Source: Pilatotrama ljubarskyi (Eukaryota; Basidiomycota; Agaricomycetes; Polyporales; Polyporaceae). From it: DNA of 64,000 nt. Made by a program: the position numbers and the translations under genes. The notes below the pieces were generated by a model. The model was not told where the DNA came from. It did no database searches and saw only the letters and a list, made by a program, of their open reading frames with translations. The stretch covers positions 62,001 through 126,000 of the forward strand of contig MU277728.1 in the NCBI GenBank assembly GCA_022385805.1, given 5' to 3'. Position 1 is the stretch's first letter. Each line of letters begins with the position of its first letter. Positions 11,604 to 22,377 of the stretch are shown here, one piece after another.

Positions 11604-12470
11604 AGCTGCGTGAGTATCTCTTAGCCTCCTGGGTGTACGGAGCTTAAGCAGTGTTGGAGCGCTGGACCTCAGGACGTGGTTCACAAGCAAGCCGCGGGTT
11701 CTGCTACAGGCGAGCCCGATCATGCACCGTAGTCACCAGAGATCGAGATCTGCTTGCTGCACAGCTTGAAGCTCATCGTTGCGTGGCTCGGCCTATGTTT
11801 CCAGTCTCCCTACAGATACAGGCCTTGGTGGACTGCTTTGGGCGTGGATGATAATTCGCTGGGTTGTGCACTGGGTACTGTTGTATGCTACATTCAAGGC
11901 CGACAGTGTCTTGCGAGGTAGCTCATCGGACACTCTGACAAGATCGCATCGCTCATCGTAAAGTGCTCGGTACGTCTCCCACATCATGCGTGTGCTATCT
12001 CCTGGTACTGCCTTCATGATATTCCTGACCATCGCCGGAGCACTTGTCGCCAATAACGTGCCATCGGTTCCGTAGCAGGGAGTCACCGACGGGAGTCATT
12101 GCGCTCAGAGGCATAGGCGCAAATAAATCCCCAGCCAAAGAAGTGTTCAGGAGCAGCTACATGGCTTCATAGACTCTAGATACTACTGTATCGACTTGGA
12201 AATCTGGAGGAGGGAGATGCGGCATGCCTGGCGGGGAGCAAGAACGAGTTGCTGTGATCGGCGGCGCGGAGGCGAATGTGATCTAAGCGCCGGGCAGCCA
12301 CGCGAGCGATGATCAATTCTGTGTCGGACGGGCCTCGGTGCAATTTCCTGACCGCTGAGGTCAGACTCGCCCTCTCTCAGCTCCCCTCCGTATATATATC
12401 CCAGCGGTCGCCGCTTCTTCCTCTCTCACACTCGCAACCTATCTTCCGTCCCAAAAGCCTCTCCGCGAAC
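11604..12470. promoter_or_regulatory. Divergent intergenic region ARL2 / eIF5B with TATA-like box
   Basis: No supported gene lies between the two divergent starts. A TATATATAT run at 12391-12399, about 75 nt before the eIF5B start, is followed by a CT-rich leader (CGCTTCTTCCTCTCTCACAC), a common fungal arrangement for highly expressed genes. A GATAC-TACT-GTATC inverted repeat is at 12179-12192. The minus-strand open frame at 11793-12086 begins with GTG and has no recognisable features. Confidence 0.5.
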
Positions 12471-15400
12471 ATGGCACCGAAAAACAAGGGAAAGAAGGGC
12501 AAGAAGCAGGACGATGATGACTTCTGGTGCGTATAGTCGGGACCCTCTCCTCGGAGTCGATGTCCTGATTTCAGCCTGTCCTTTGCTCGAAATGTGATCT
12601 AGGGAGAAGTCAGGCACGTCTGTTGCAGGGAATAATGTCGAGAGCTCAGTAGATGCGGGCGACGCATCTGATGACGACTTCAAGCCGAAGGGGAAGGCAA
12701 AGCCGAGCTTTTCGGCCTTCGCTGCACTGGGTTTGGAGGAGCCTCCTGCTGACGAGGATGGGGAGGAAGACTTTGGTGGTCTTATGGTATGTTACTCTGC
12801 GCCTCTTGCCGTGGGCCCTACTAATCGCTGGGCTTGCACCACCGATAGTCCGTTATAAAAGCCACTTCTCAGAAGGGCAAGAAGGACAAGAAGAAAGACA
12901 AGAAGAAGGGCGGTGCTGCTGAGGAGGTCTCGTTCGCGGATGGTCCAGGACCGGGTGAAGGCTCTGACGGCGAGGAGGCGGCCGCGAAAGGCGACATCAG
13001 TGCACCTAACAAGGCGGTGCAGATGACCGCGGAGGAGCTCGCTGACGAGGAGTGGGGTCCGGTGAAGGAGAAGGGAAAGAAGGCCAAGAAGGGCAAGAAG
13101 AAGGGAAAGGCCCAGGATGATGAAGAGGAAGAGAAGCCCGGTACGTCGTGGCCGATATGCGTAATTGCGAATCGTGGACTTATAGTATTGTCAGGCACAC
13201 CTTCGGTCGCCCGCTCAGAAGCATCACCGTCTCCTGCACCCGAAAGCAAAGCAGACGGAGGTGCTGAGGGTGAAGATGGTGGTCCAAAGGTTCTGTCGAA
13301 GAAAGAGAAGGAGAAGCTGAAGAAGGAGAGAGAGAAGGTGAGCACATCTGCATTTGACTCAGGATTTCAACAGGCTAAGTATCAATACATCTTCCGTAGG
13401 CCAAGAAGAAAGCGCAGGCGGCGGCCAAGAAGGCTGCCCAGACTGAGGGTGGTGAGGAGGCAGCACCGTCAGAACCTGCACCTGCGCCTTCCACACCTTC
13501 TGCACCCGCGGCCGAAGGCGAGGATGATGAGGAGGGAGAAGGAGAGGGAGGTGCCGGCGGCGACTCGAAGAAGAAGAAGAAAAAGAAAAAGACTAAAAAG
13601 GAGGAGGAGCCTGCGCCCGCCCCTGCCGCGGGTAAGAAGAAGGGTGCTGCCGGTATCAGCGCGCTCAAGGCGCTGATGGAGGAGAAGAAGCGATTGGAGG
13701 AGGAGGCGAGGAGGAGAGAAGAGGAAGAGCGGAGGAGGATCGAGGAGGAGGAGCGGAAAGCCGCAGAGGAGGAGAGGCGGAGAGAGGAGGAGAAGCAGAG
13801 GAGGAAGGAGAAGGAGAAGGTGCGCATACTTCTTATTGCAGAGAGATCCTATTCCTGACGTCTACGCTAATTCCCGTAGGCCAAGCGTGAACAGCTCAAG
13901 AAGGAGGGCAAGCTGCTCACGAAGAAGCAGAAGGAGGAGCAGCGAGCGGCCGAGCTGCGCAAGCAGGCCCTCCTCGCGTCCGGTGTACAAATCGAGGGCT
14001 TGCAGCACGGCGGCGCAGAGCGTCCGAAGAAGCCCGTTTACGACAACCGCAAGAAGAAGAAAGGCCCCGCCAGCGCTGCAAGTGGCAGCCATCCTGGTAC
14101 TCGCGAGCCGTCGCCGCAGCGCGAGGAGAAGGCTGCCTCACCGGAGCCTGCTCCTGCTGCCGCTGCCGCCCCCGCTACTCCCGAGCCTCAGCCGGAAAGC
14201 CCCGTTGAGAAGGAGGACGTCAAGGACGATTGGGAGGCTAGCAGCGATGACGAGGAGAAGAAGGCGGAAGGAGTCAAGGACTCCTGGGACCAGAGTAGCG
14301 AGGACGAGGAGGAGACGCCTGAGGCTCCTGCAGCCAACGGCTCCGCGAAGCCTGCAACGAAGGAGACTGCGCCTGCCAAGGCATCGAAGGCCGCTCCTGC
14401 CAAGGCAGCGCCTCCCAAGCCTCCACTGCCTCCCACCAAAGCACACGGTGCGCCCGCGAAGGCTGCTCCTGCGAAGACAGCCGCGAACGGTGGCGTTAAG
14501 GCGAAGCCCAAGCAGGAGGAATCGTCTTCGGAAGAGGAGTCTTCTTCTGAGGAGTCCTCCGACGAGGACACGTCTTCTGACGAAGACTCTTCCGACGATT
14601 CTGACGAGGGCATGACGCAGGCGCAGCGCATGGCTGCTCAGCGCAAGGCTGAAGCGGCCGCTCGCCGTCAGAAGGCACACGAGCAGGCTCTTGCTGCGAG
14701 GGATAAGAACGACCTACGCAGTCCCATTTGCTGTATCTTAGGTCACGTTGATACCGGTAAGACCAAGCTGCTGGACAAGGTATGTCTATGAAGGCGCGCC
14801 TGCTTTCAGGATGGCAAGCTAACGACTGTCCGTGTAGATCCGTCAAACGAACGTGCAAGAGGGTGAGGCTGGTGGTATTACCCAGCAGATCGGTGCAACG
14901 TACTTCCCTGTCGACGCTATTAAGACCAAGACCGCTGTCATGAACAAAGATGGCAAACAGGAGTACAAGATCCCCGGTCTCCTTATCATCGATACTCCTG
15001 GTCACGAATCCTTCACCAACTTGCGTTCCCGTGGTAGCTCCCTTTGTAACATTGCTATCCTTGTCGTGGATATCATGGTAAGCGCCGATGCTGTGGAACC
15101 TTCGTACGTTGCGTGCTGACTGCTCTCATCACAGCATGGTCTCGAGCCGCAGACACTCGAGTCGTTGCGTCTCCTCAGGGATCGGAAGACGCCATTTATT
15201 GTCGCTCTGAACAAGATTGACCGTATCTATGGCTGGGAGCCCATACCCGACAACGATTTCCGCAGCTCTCTCGCCCAGCAGAAGCGGCCAGTCCAGCGCC
15301 AGTTCGAGGACATGGTCCAGAAGATCGTCGTCGCCTTCGCCGAGCAGGGTCTCAATGCCGTCCTCTACTACGAGAACAAGAACTTCGCGCGCAACGTCTC

Positions 15401-16955
15401 CATCGTCCCCACCTCCGCTGTCACCGGCGAGGGTGTGCCTGACATGATTATGCTCCTCGTCAACCTCACGCAGCAGCGTATGAGCGACCGGCTGATGTAC
15501 CTGTCGGAGCTCGAGTGTACGGTGCTCGAAGTCAAGGTCATCGAGGGTCTTGGTACGACGATCGACGTTGTCTTGTCGAATGGTATTCTCCGCGAGGGTG
15601 ACAAGATCGTGGTCTGCGGTCTCAACGGTCCTATCGTAACCCAAGTCCGTGCTTTACTTACTCCCCAGCCTCTGCGTGAGCTTCGTATCAAGGTACGCCT
15701 ATGTGTCGTCGAATGCGTGAGAGCTGTCCTCACAATCCCTGGTTGCAGTCACAATATGTCCATCACAAGGAGGTTAAGGCAGCTCTCGGTGTCAAGATTG
15801 TCGCGCCCGATCTGGAGAAGGCGATCGCTGGTTCCAGGCTGCTCGTCTGCGGTCCGGATGATGACGAGGAGGAGCTCATGGACGAAGTCATGTCCGACCT
15901 CACTACCCTGCTCAACTCCATCGACAAGTCCGGCCGCGGTGTCTGCGTGCAGGCCAGTACACTCGGTTCGCTCGAGGCCCTCTTGGACTTCCTCAAGACT
16001 AGCAAGATCCCTGTGTCCGGCATCAACATCGGTCCCGTCCACAAGAAGGACGTCATGCGCGCGGCGACGATGTTGGAGAAGGCGAAGGAGTTGGCTTGTA
16101 TTCTCTGCTTCGACGTGCCCGTCGACAAGGATGCCGAGCGTCTCGCGGAGGAGATGGGCATTCGGCTCTTCAAGGGTACGTCGGTTTGCTGATAAGTTGT
16201 CCGCTCACTGCTAATGCTCGTCTACAGCGGACATCATCTACCACTTGTTCGATGCGTTCACGGCTTACAACCAGGAGATCATGGAGGCGAAGCGGAAAGA
16301 CGCGGCTCCTCAAGCTGTCTGGCCGTGCCGCCTTAAGATCATCGCGGCCTTCTGTAAGCGAGACCCTATTATCCTGGGTGTCGACATTCTCGATGGTACG
16401 CTGCGCGTCGGAACGCCCATCTGTGTGGTCAAGGTCGACCCCGAGACCCAGAAGAAGGAAATCATCGATCTCGGCAGGATGTGAGTCTTCTCCGTGAACT
16501 CAGCAGAATACCATGTTGACGTAGCTCCAGTACATCCCTTGAGATCAACCACAAGTCCTACGACGTGAGTACCATGTCAGTGATGAAGGCGCACTATCGC
16601 TGACAGCACGATGCAGATCGTCAAGAAGTCGCAAGCCGGTGGTGGTGTCGCGATCAAGATCGAGCATGCGGTATACCAGTCTGCGAAGATGTTCGGCCGC
16701 CACTTCGACGAGAAGGATGAGCTCTACTCGCACATCACACGGCAGAGTATCGACGTGCTCAAGGTCCGTATTATTCTCCTCTCTAGTCTGGGCCTAGAGC
16801 TGACTGGTGTATGTCTGTCTAGTCCTCTTTCAAGACAGAGGTGACGAACGAGGAGTGGCTGCTCATCAAGGCACTGAAGCCTGTAGGTGTTCCTGTCGTT
16901 CTAGATCTATCCGACGTTCTCTGACTCGGCCCTCCAGCGACTGAACATCCAATGA
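12471..16955 (+). CDS. FUN12: Translation initiation factor eIF5B
   Basis: eIF5B is the GTPase that joins 60S to 40S subunits at the end of initiation. The protein starts [19 protein letters not shown]. The first roughly 700 residues are lysine-rich and acidic low-complexity sequence with a coiled KK/EE/RR stretch near 13670-13900 and a serine/aspartate/glutamate run near 14520-14610. The GTPase domain follows: GHVDTGKT (P-loop), [21 protein letters not shown] and NKIDRIYGW. Domains II-IV continue through [33 protein letters not shown] and [18 protein letters not shown]. It ends [13 protein letters not shown] with TGA at 16953-16955. Several 50-70 nt introns split both halves. Length and domain order match the family; exact borders of exons in the charged N-terminal part are less certain. 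Confidence 0.96.
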
Positions 16956-16993
16956 GCTTTTCCTGGATAGGGCTTGGGGTGATTCTGTACCGA

Positions 16994-17004
16994 GATACTG
17001 TATC
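16994..17004. repeat. GATAC-T-GTATC palindrome downstream of eIF5B
   Basis: An 11-bp perfect palindrome lies 38 nt after the eIF5B stop codon. It has the same TACTGTA core as the 7751-7765 palindrome. Confidence 0.5.
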
Positions 17005-17162
17005 GATGGCAATCTTCATGCGCTAGCGCTATCGTGATGTGGGAAGGCGTTACATAACACGCTGTATTTATACCATGTAATCGCGCAATTGTAAATTCTC
17101 GCCGCTCGTTTCTCACTCGCTGCTTCTTCGCCGACGCTCGCTCGCTCAACAGGAACAGCCAA

Positions 17163-19701
17163 ATGTCCGCCCAGCACGAGGCTAGCAACCTTCCCACTAA
17201 AGATGCCGACGCGGAAAATTCGTCGGTCAGCGTGGTCGACGAAGACGAGCTCAAGCTGGTGATTGTTCAACGAGGAGACATGAAGGGATAATCTGTGCAG
17301 GAATGGGCAATGCTGAGACTTACCTTCGGTAACGTCGTCTTCTAGTTGTGGACTGGTGTGGCTACGGGTATCTTCGTCTTGACTCTCTGCCCATCGGTCT
17401 GCTGGCTGGCCGTGGTGGGCCGTCGGCGCAAGGGCAGTAGAGGGGACGAAGGTTGAGATTACACCGTTCGAACCTGAACAGCGCTCAGACCTGCGTAGGG
17501 AAGCCCCCAGTGTCGCCTTCTTTAGCCTCCTGGAACCCCAGGAGGCCCAGACAGACTTACTGACCGTTCTGATTTTCGCATGCTTTCAGAGGAAGATGGG
17601 ATACAAGCCGGTACGTTTGGCTGTGTCCCTCTATACAGGAACCTCGGTCTGACATATCCTGTGACAGCAACTGCACCGTAGTTGGCACTTGATCGAGAGC
17701 TTTGCAGCCAGCTTTGTTGCCATGAACTTCATTGGCGGTGTTCGGTAGATTGGCCTTCGAAACCCTTATCTATATACGATACGCCTAACACGTCTCAAAG
17801 GTCGGGCTTTTTCCTCGGTCTGCTTGCAGGAGGTCCAGCGGCAGTTTGGTAAGGAACATGCGGCCAGTCCCCTCGTCCACAATCTGACTTTGTGAATAGG
17901 TCGTCCTACATCATCTCGATGATATTCATGTTCATCACTGCTGCGGTGTTGGCGGAGGTCTGCTCTGCCCTCCCCTTGAGCGGCTCGATCTACATCTGGT
18001 CGGCCGAGAGTGCAGGTCCCAAGTACGCGAGGTTCTTCGGCTTCATCGTCGCCTGGTGGTCCACTACTGCATGGATGACGTTCGCTGCCGGTAATTGCCA
18101 GGTACAGACTCACCCTGATTGTGCGAGGAAGTGGTCTACTCACACCTCCGCCGCCAGACGACAGCGAACTACATCGTATCCCAGTTGGCTGTATGGGAGG
18201 TGGACTTTCCTGGCGGTGTAGGCAACGACAACATCAAGTGGCGAGCTCTCATATGGGCCGTCTCCGAGGGTGTCCTGTTGGTCTCTATAGCCATCAACTA
18301 TCTCCCCCCGCGGCTATACTCGGCGGTGTTCAAGTTCTCTGTCGCACTGTACGCTGTCGACTTCTTGCTGTGTGTCATCTGGCTCCCCATCGGTGTATCG
18401 AAGACCTACGGCTTCCGCTCGGCCAAGGATGTGTTCACTATGACCTGTGAGTCCTGTGTGCGCGGTTAGGAGACCACTGTATCGACTGTCATATTCAGAC
18501 AATGGAACGGGCGCCCCTGCCGGATGGAACTGGATGCTCTCCTTGTACGTATCCCCGCAAGGGACAGCACATAGCCGCTAACTGTGAATTAGCCTCTTCA
18601 CTGCGGGGACGATGATCGGATTCGACGCTTCTGGCCACATCGCTGAGGAGACCAAGAACGCGAGGTTCGTCCTGTTCAGTAGCTACCTCACCACGTGTCT
18701 CACATTCTCGCAGTGTTGTCGCGGGTCGCGGCATCATCTCCAGTGTGGTCGCGACGGGCGTGATGGGTTTCGCAACGACCATCCTCTTCCTGTTCTGCAC
18801 TCCGGACTTGGATACGCTCTTCTCCCTGGAGGCCCCGCAGCCGTTTGTGCAGATCTATGCGCTCGCACTTGGAAGGGGCCCGAGCATCTTCATGACCATC
18901 ATCGCAAGTCTGGGTCTGATCCTCGTACGTCCGCCATCCGACGATGCGAGAGACCAACCCTGTTGACCCTCGCGTTCGCAGAGCACCAGTGTGGCTATCG
19001 TCGCTGCGTCACGTCTCATCTTCGCTGTCGCACGCGATGGTGTCCTGCCTCTGTCATGGTGGATCGGCAAGGTTGACTCTGCCCGCCAGCCGCGCAATGC
19101 TGTCACGGTCATGTTCGCCTTCGGCGCTGTCATCCTCTGCACTATCCTGCCCAGTCAAGTCGCGTTCACCTCCCTAATCTCCGCCGGTGGTATCCCGACC
19201 ACGGCGGCTTACGGCTTGATCGCCTTGCTCCGCCTCACTATGACACCAAACGACTTCAAGGGATCTCACTTCTACCTCGGACGCTGGAGGAAGCCGTTCT
19301 ATCTCGCTACTGTGATCTTCAACGGGATTGTGTTCGCCGTACGTTGCCTTCAATATCGCTGACGACTTTGGCTGTGATGCGCTAACGCTGCCTTGCATTC
19401 AGGTCCAGGCCTCGCCTTTCTTCTTCCCCACTGATGCGGAAACCTTCAACTTCGTGAGTCGTCCGACGCTGCTAGGCATCTGATGTGAACTCACTCCCCA
19501 CAGGCCCCTGTGATCCTTGGTGCGGTCACGATCTTCGGGATCATCAGCTGGTACATCATCCCCGAGGACAAGTGGCTCCGACGCGAGCAGATTATGCAGC
19601 AACTCCGCGTTGCAGACGAGCCGCTCGGTGCTGAAGCGTCGCACGCGTCGACGACCGCCTTCGAGCATCCGGACCCTTCGACCTCCAAGCGTGTGGATTG
19701 A
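17163..19701 (+). CDS. APC-family amino-acid/GABA-type permease
   Basis: A polytopic membrane transporter of the amino acid-polyamine-choline superfamily, closest in appearance to fungal GABA/choline permeases. The N-terminus is MSAQHEASNLPTKDADAENS followed by DEDELKL and, after splicing, MGYKPQLHRSWHLIESF. About twelve hydrophobic spans are visible, including SYIISMIFMFITAAVLAEVC, IYIWSAESAGPKYARF (the conserved SxSIYxW region), MIGFDASGHIAEETKNA (the FD-ASxHxAEE signature) and SVAIVAASRLIFAVARDG. It ends EHPDPSTSKRVD. Substrate cannot be told from sequence. Most introns are 50-65 nt, but the first must be about 331 nt (17259-17589), a clear exception in this window. A TACTGTA core (19714-19720) lies shortly after the stop. 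Confidence 0.9.
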
Positions 19702-20111
19702 AGCACTAGCCAGTACTGTATTAAAAAAGAGACGTACCTATGCCTCTAGACCGCGTCCTCCTCCGCTCCCAGTGCCTGTCTCTGTAGTCTTGGAGTTAAC
19801 TACGCCGGTTTGCTCTATCATACTTCCATGCTGCATAAGTGCTTCATTTCGCACCGCTGTACATCTGCTCGTGATCATGAATGATGAACTGTGCCGCGTT
19901 CTTCACACATCCTCAGCGATCTATCTATTCACAGCTGCCTCCAACGACCACGCAGTCCTACGTATACGCTACTATCGCCAACTCAGCGAGAACGAGATCA
20001 AGAATCCGAATGAGATCGACATCGGCTACTGAACGATGTTTCCCGTTTGGGTGCTTACGTGAGGACGACGCAATGGTGCTAAACCCTAGCGGAGGTGTTG
20101 GCACCAAGCTC
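19702..20111. other. Intergenic region before ICP55
   Basis: About 410 bp without a supported gene. It holds a short 3' region with CAGTACTGTATTAAAAAAG soon after the permease stop, and the ICP55 promoter. An in-frame ATG at 20073 could extend ICP55 upstream, and AAACCCTAG, a telomere-like box, occurs at about 20080-20089. Confidence 0.45.
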
Positions 20112-22377
20112 ATGTCTCTTCGCTCGCTGCCCAGTTGTCGACGAGCAACGGCGAGTGCAGCCTCTGCCTCAAGGCTCACTTCTTCTTCTATCCTAACTAA
20201 GCCTCGACTTACTCGCTGCTATGCTATACCTGTGACTGTGAACGGCTTCACCCAGCTGAAGCCTACGCTCTACGGACAACCCTTGCCGCCTTCGCATCCT
20301 CACCTGCTAAAACCTGATGAGACCACACCTGAGATACCGCAAGAGGAGTATGAATGGCGCAGAAGCAAGCTCATGGAGAGTTTGCCTGACAACTGCCTCG
20401 TTGTCTGCGTAGCGGGTCAGATGAAGTACATGAGCGGTCGTGAGTAGCTTCGCGCTGCCATATGCTGGAGTTGTGTTGCCTTACGTTCTCACTGCTCAGA
20501 AATATTGTATGTCTGGTTATACGCGGATTGTACGGCCAGGACTAGCAGCTAAACCGTGCGTCAGTTACAAGTTCAGACAATCGTCTGACTTCTGGTACTT
20601 GACTGGCTTCGAAGAGCCTGACGCTGCAGTCATCCTCGAGAAGGTGCCCTCCAGCGCGCGCGGCTACCGCATGACCCTCTTTTCGTCCGGTACAGACTCT
20701 GCGAAGGAAAAGTGGGACGGCGCGCGTACGTCTCCTGAGGATGCAGCGCGGTACTTCGGGGCGGATGACGCCGAACCCATCTCTGCCTTCCCTTCTACAT
20801 TGAAGAGCCTGGCTGCGAGCGCGTCGCACGTCTACCTGGACATACCGACTTACTCGAGACGCGCACGTGCGTCAACACCGAAGTCGCTGCTGAAGGTACG
20901 CATGCAGGCTGCATCCAGCGAGTTGACCCTGACTCGCGACTCGGCCCAGTACTTGTCCCCTTCTGGTGGACTGTCGCGAGGGGAGTACGACAGCCTAGTG
21001 GACTCACTGAGCAGCTCAAGGCGCAAGCCGCTTTCGCCCGAGATCGGCCGCTTGCGTGCTGTGAAGAGCAAAGTAGAGCAGGCAGTGATGCGGCACGCGG
21101 CCGATGTCAGTGCACGAGCGCATAACAAGGCGAGTGCCCCTGTTCGTGTGCCTTTGGAAACTCGACTGAAGGGTGGCCGTCTAGACAATGCGCTTCACCG
21201 ATCCGGGTGTGTCGGAACATGCCGTCGCCGCTCACTTCGAATACCTCTGTGCCCGCGAAGGCTCACAGCGCCCCGCCTACGTACCTGTTGTCGCTTCTGG
21301 GTACGCGGTGACCATCAATACAGTGTCCTGTGTTCTGACTCTGTCTGTCTTGACGCAGTCCGAACGCCCTCGTAATTCACTATACGTCTAACAATCAACT
21401 AATTGCCAACGGCGAGATGGTCCTAATTGACGCCGGTTGCGAGTTCAAGTGAGGCGGCTGGTTTTCCTCAGCTCCCGATGTTCATAAGCTCACAGAACGA
21501 TTCAGCGGCTACGCCTCGGATATCAGTGCGTATCCATGATCCGTACGCTTACTCTCTGTTAAGACTGGTCGGACAGCTCGCACCTTCCCTGCCAACGGTG
21601 TCTTCAGCGATCCACAGGCGACGTTATATAACGCTGTGCTCACCGTGCAAAAGCACCTCATCACTCTTTGCACGGAGGATTCGGGGATGTCAATTTTGCA
21701 GATCCACCGTGAATCGTGCAACATGCTGCGGAGAGAACTGGAGCGCATAGGGTTCAGCTTCCCGCTGGGGGCGGGAACTCTCGACACGCTGTACCCTCAT
21801 TTAGTCGGACATCCGGTCGGCATCGGTACGTTGTTCTTGATTCTATGGTTAGAAGCGAATCACACTAACAACTGTTTGCAGACTTGCATGAGTCGAATCA
21901 GACGGAGCGAGACGCCCCGTGAGTTGCCTGCAGGTGTAGCGTCCTGATCAGAAAGGGTGCTGACTGGCCACAGATTGAAGGCGGGGATGGTCATCACTAT
22001 CGAGCCCGGTTAGTGGCGTTCGAATTGCCTTGATGGAGAGACATTGATATTGCCTTGTTAAGGTGTCTATGTTCCGCCCTTCCCGGAATTCCCGAAGGCG
22101 TTCCATAACATCGGCATCCGGATAGAGGTGCGTTATTACAAGGTTTGAGGTTAGCTCTTAACCATATATGCTGAGCGGGTCTCGAATTCTAGGACGAGGT
22201 TCTGGTTGGAAAGAAGCATCCAACGGTGCTGAGCGTGAATGCGCCGAAGGAGGTAAGTAGACTGATACCGTCGGCTTTTGCGAATCAGCTGTGTCCGCGC
22301 GGTCTGACCGCTGCCTGCCATAGATTGAGGACATAGAAGGGTCATGTCAAGGCCTGCTCGGTTTGACGCCTTTCTAG
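20112..22377 (+). CDS. ICP55: Mitochondrial intermediate-cleaving peptidase ICP55 (M24B)
   Basis: ICP55 removes one destabilising residue from mitochondrial proteins after MPP cleavage. The ATG at 20112 begins [20 protein letters not shown], an arginine/serine-rich presequence, then [20 protein letters not shown], typical of the family. An N-terminal creatinase-like domain ([20 protein letters not shown]) precedes the pita-bread catalytic domain. Metal ligands visible are the Asp in VLIDAGCE, the Asp in YASDISRTF, the His in HPVGIDLHE, the Glu in TIEPGVYVPP and the Glu in IRIEDEVLV, so it should be active. It ends GLLGLTPF with TAG at 22375-22377. Exon 2 is a 7-nt microexon at 20500-20506. 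The ATG at 20073 is an alternative start but adds no targeting features. Confidence 0.93.
20500..20506 (+). other. 7-nt microexon of ICP55
   Basis: AAATATT lies between a 60-nt intron (20440-20499, GTGAGT...CTCAG) and a 58-nt intron (20507-20564, GTATGT...GTCAG). With it the protein reads [17 protein letters not shown], matching the conserved ICP55/XPNPEP3 core; direct joining of the outer exons breaks the frame. Confidence 0.85.

Noticed and set aside
11793..12086. 97-residue minus-strand frame between ARL2 and eIF5B
   Set aside because: Begins with GTG, has no recognisable motif and no supporting splice partner.
13375..14680. Long minus-strand frames opposite eIF5B
   Set aside because: They are antisense shadows of the charged low-complexity N-terminus of eIF5B (serine/leucine/arginine runs).
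16562..16617. Box C/D-like snoRNA in an eIF5B intron
   Set aside because: GTGATGA and CTGA motifs are present but the intron is too short for a functional guide RNA and no second box pair is visible.
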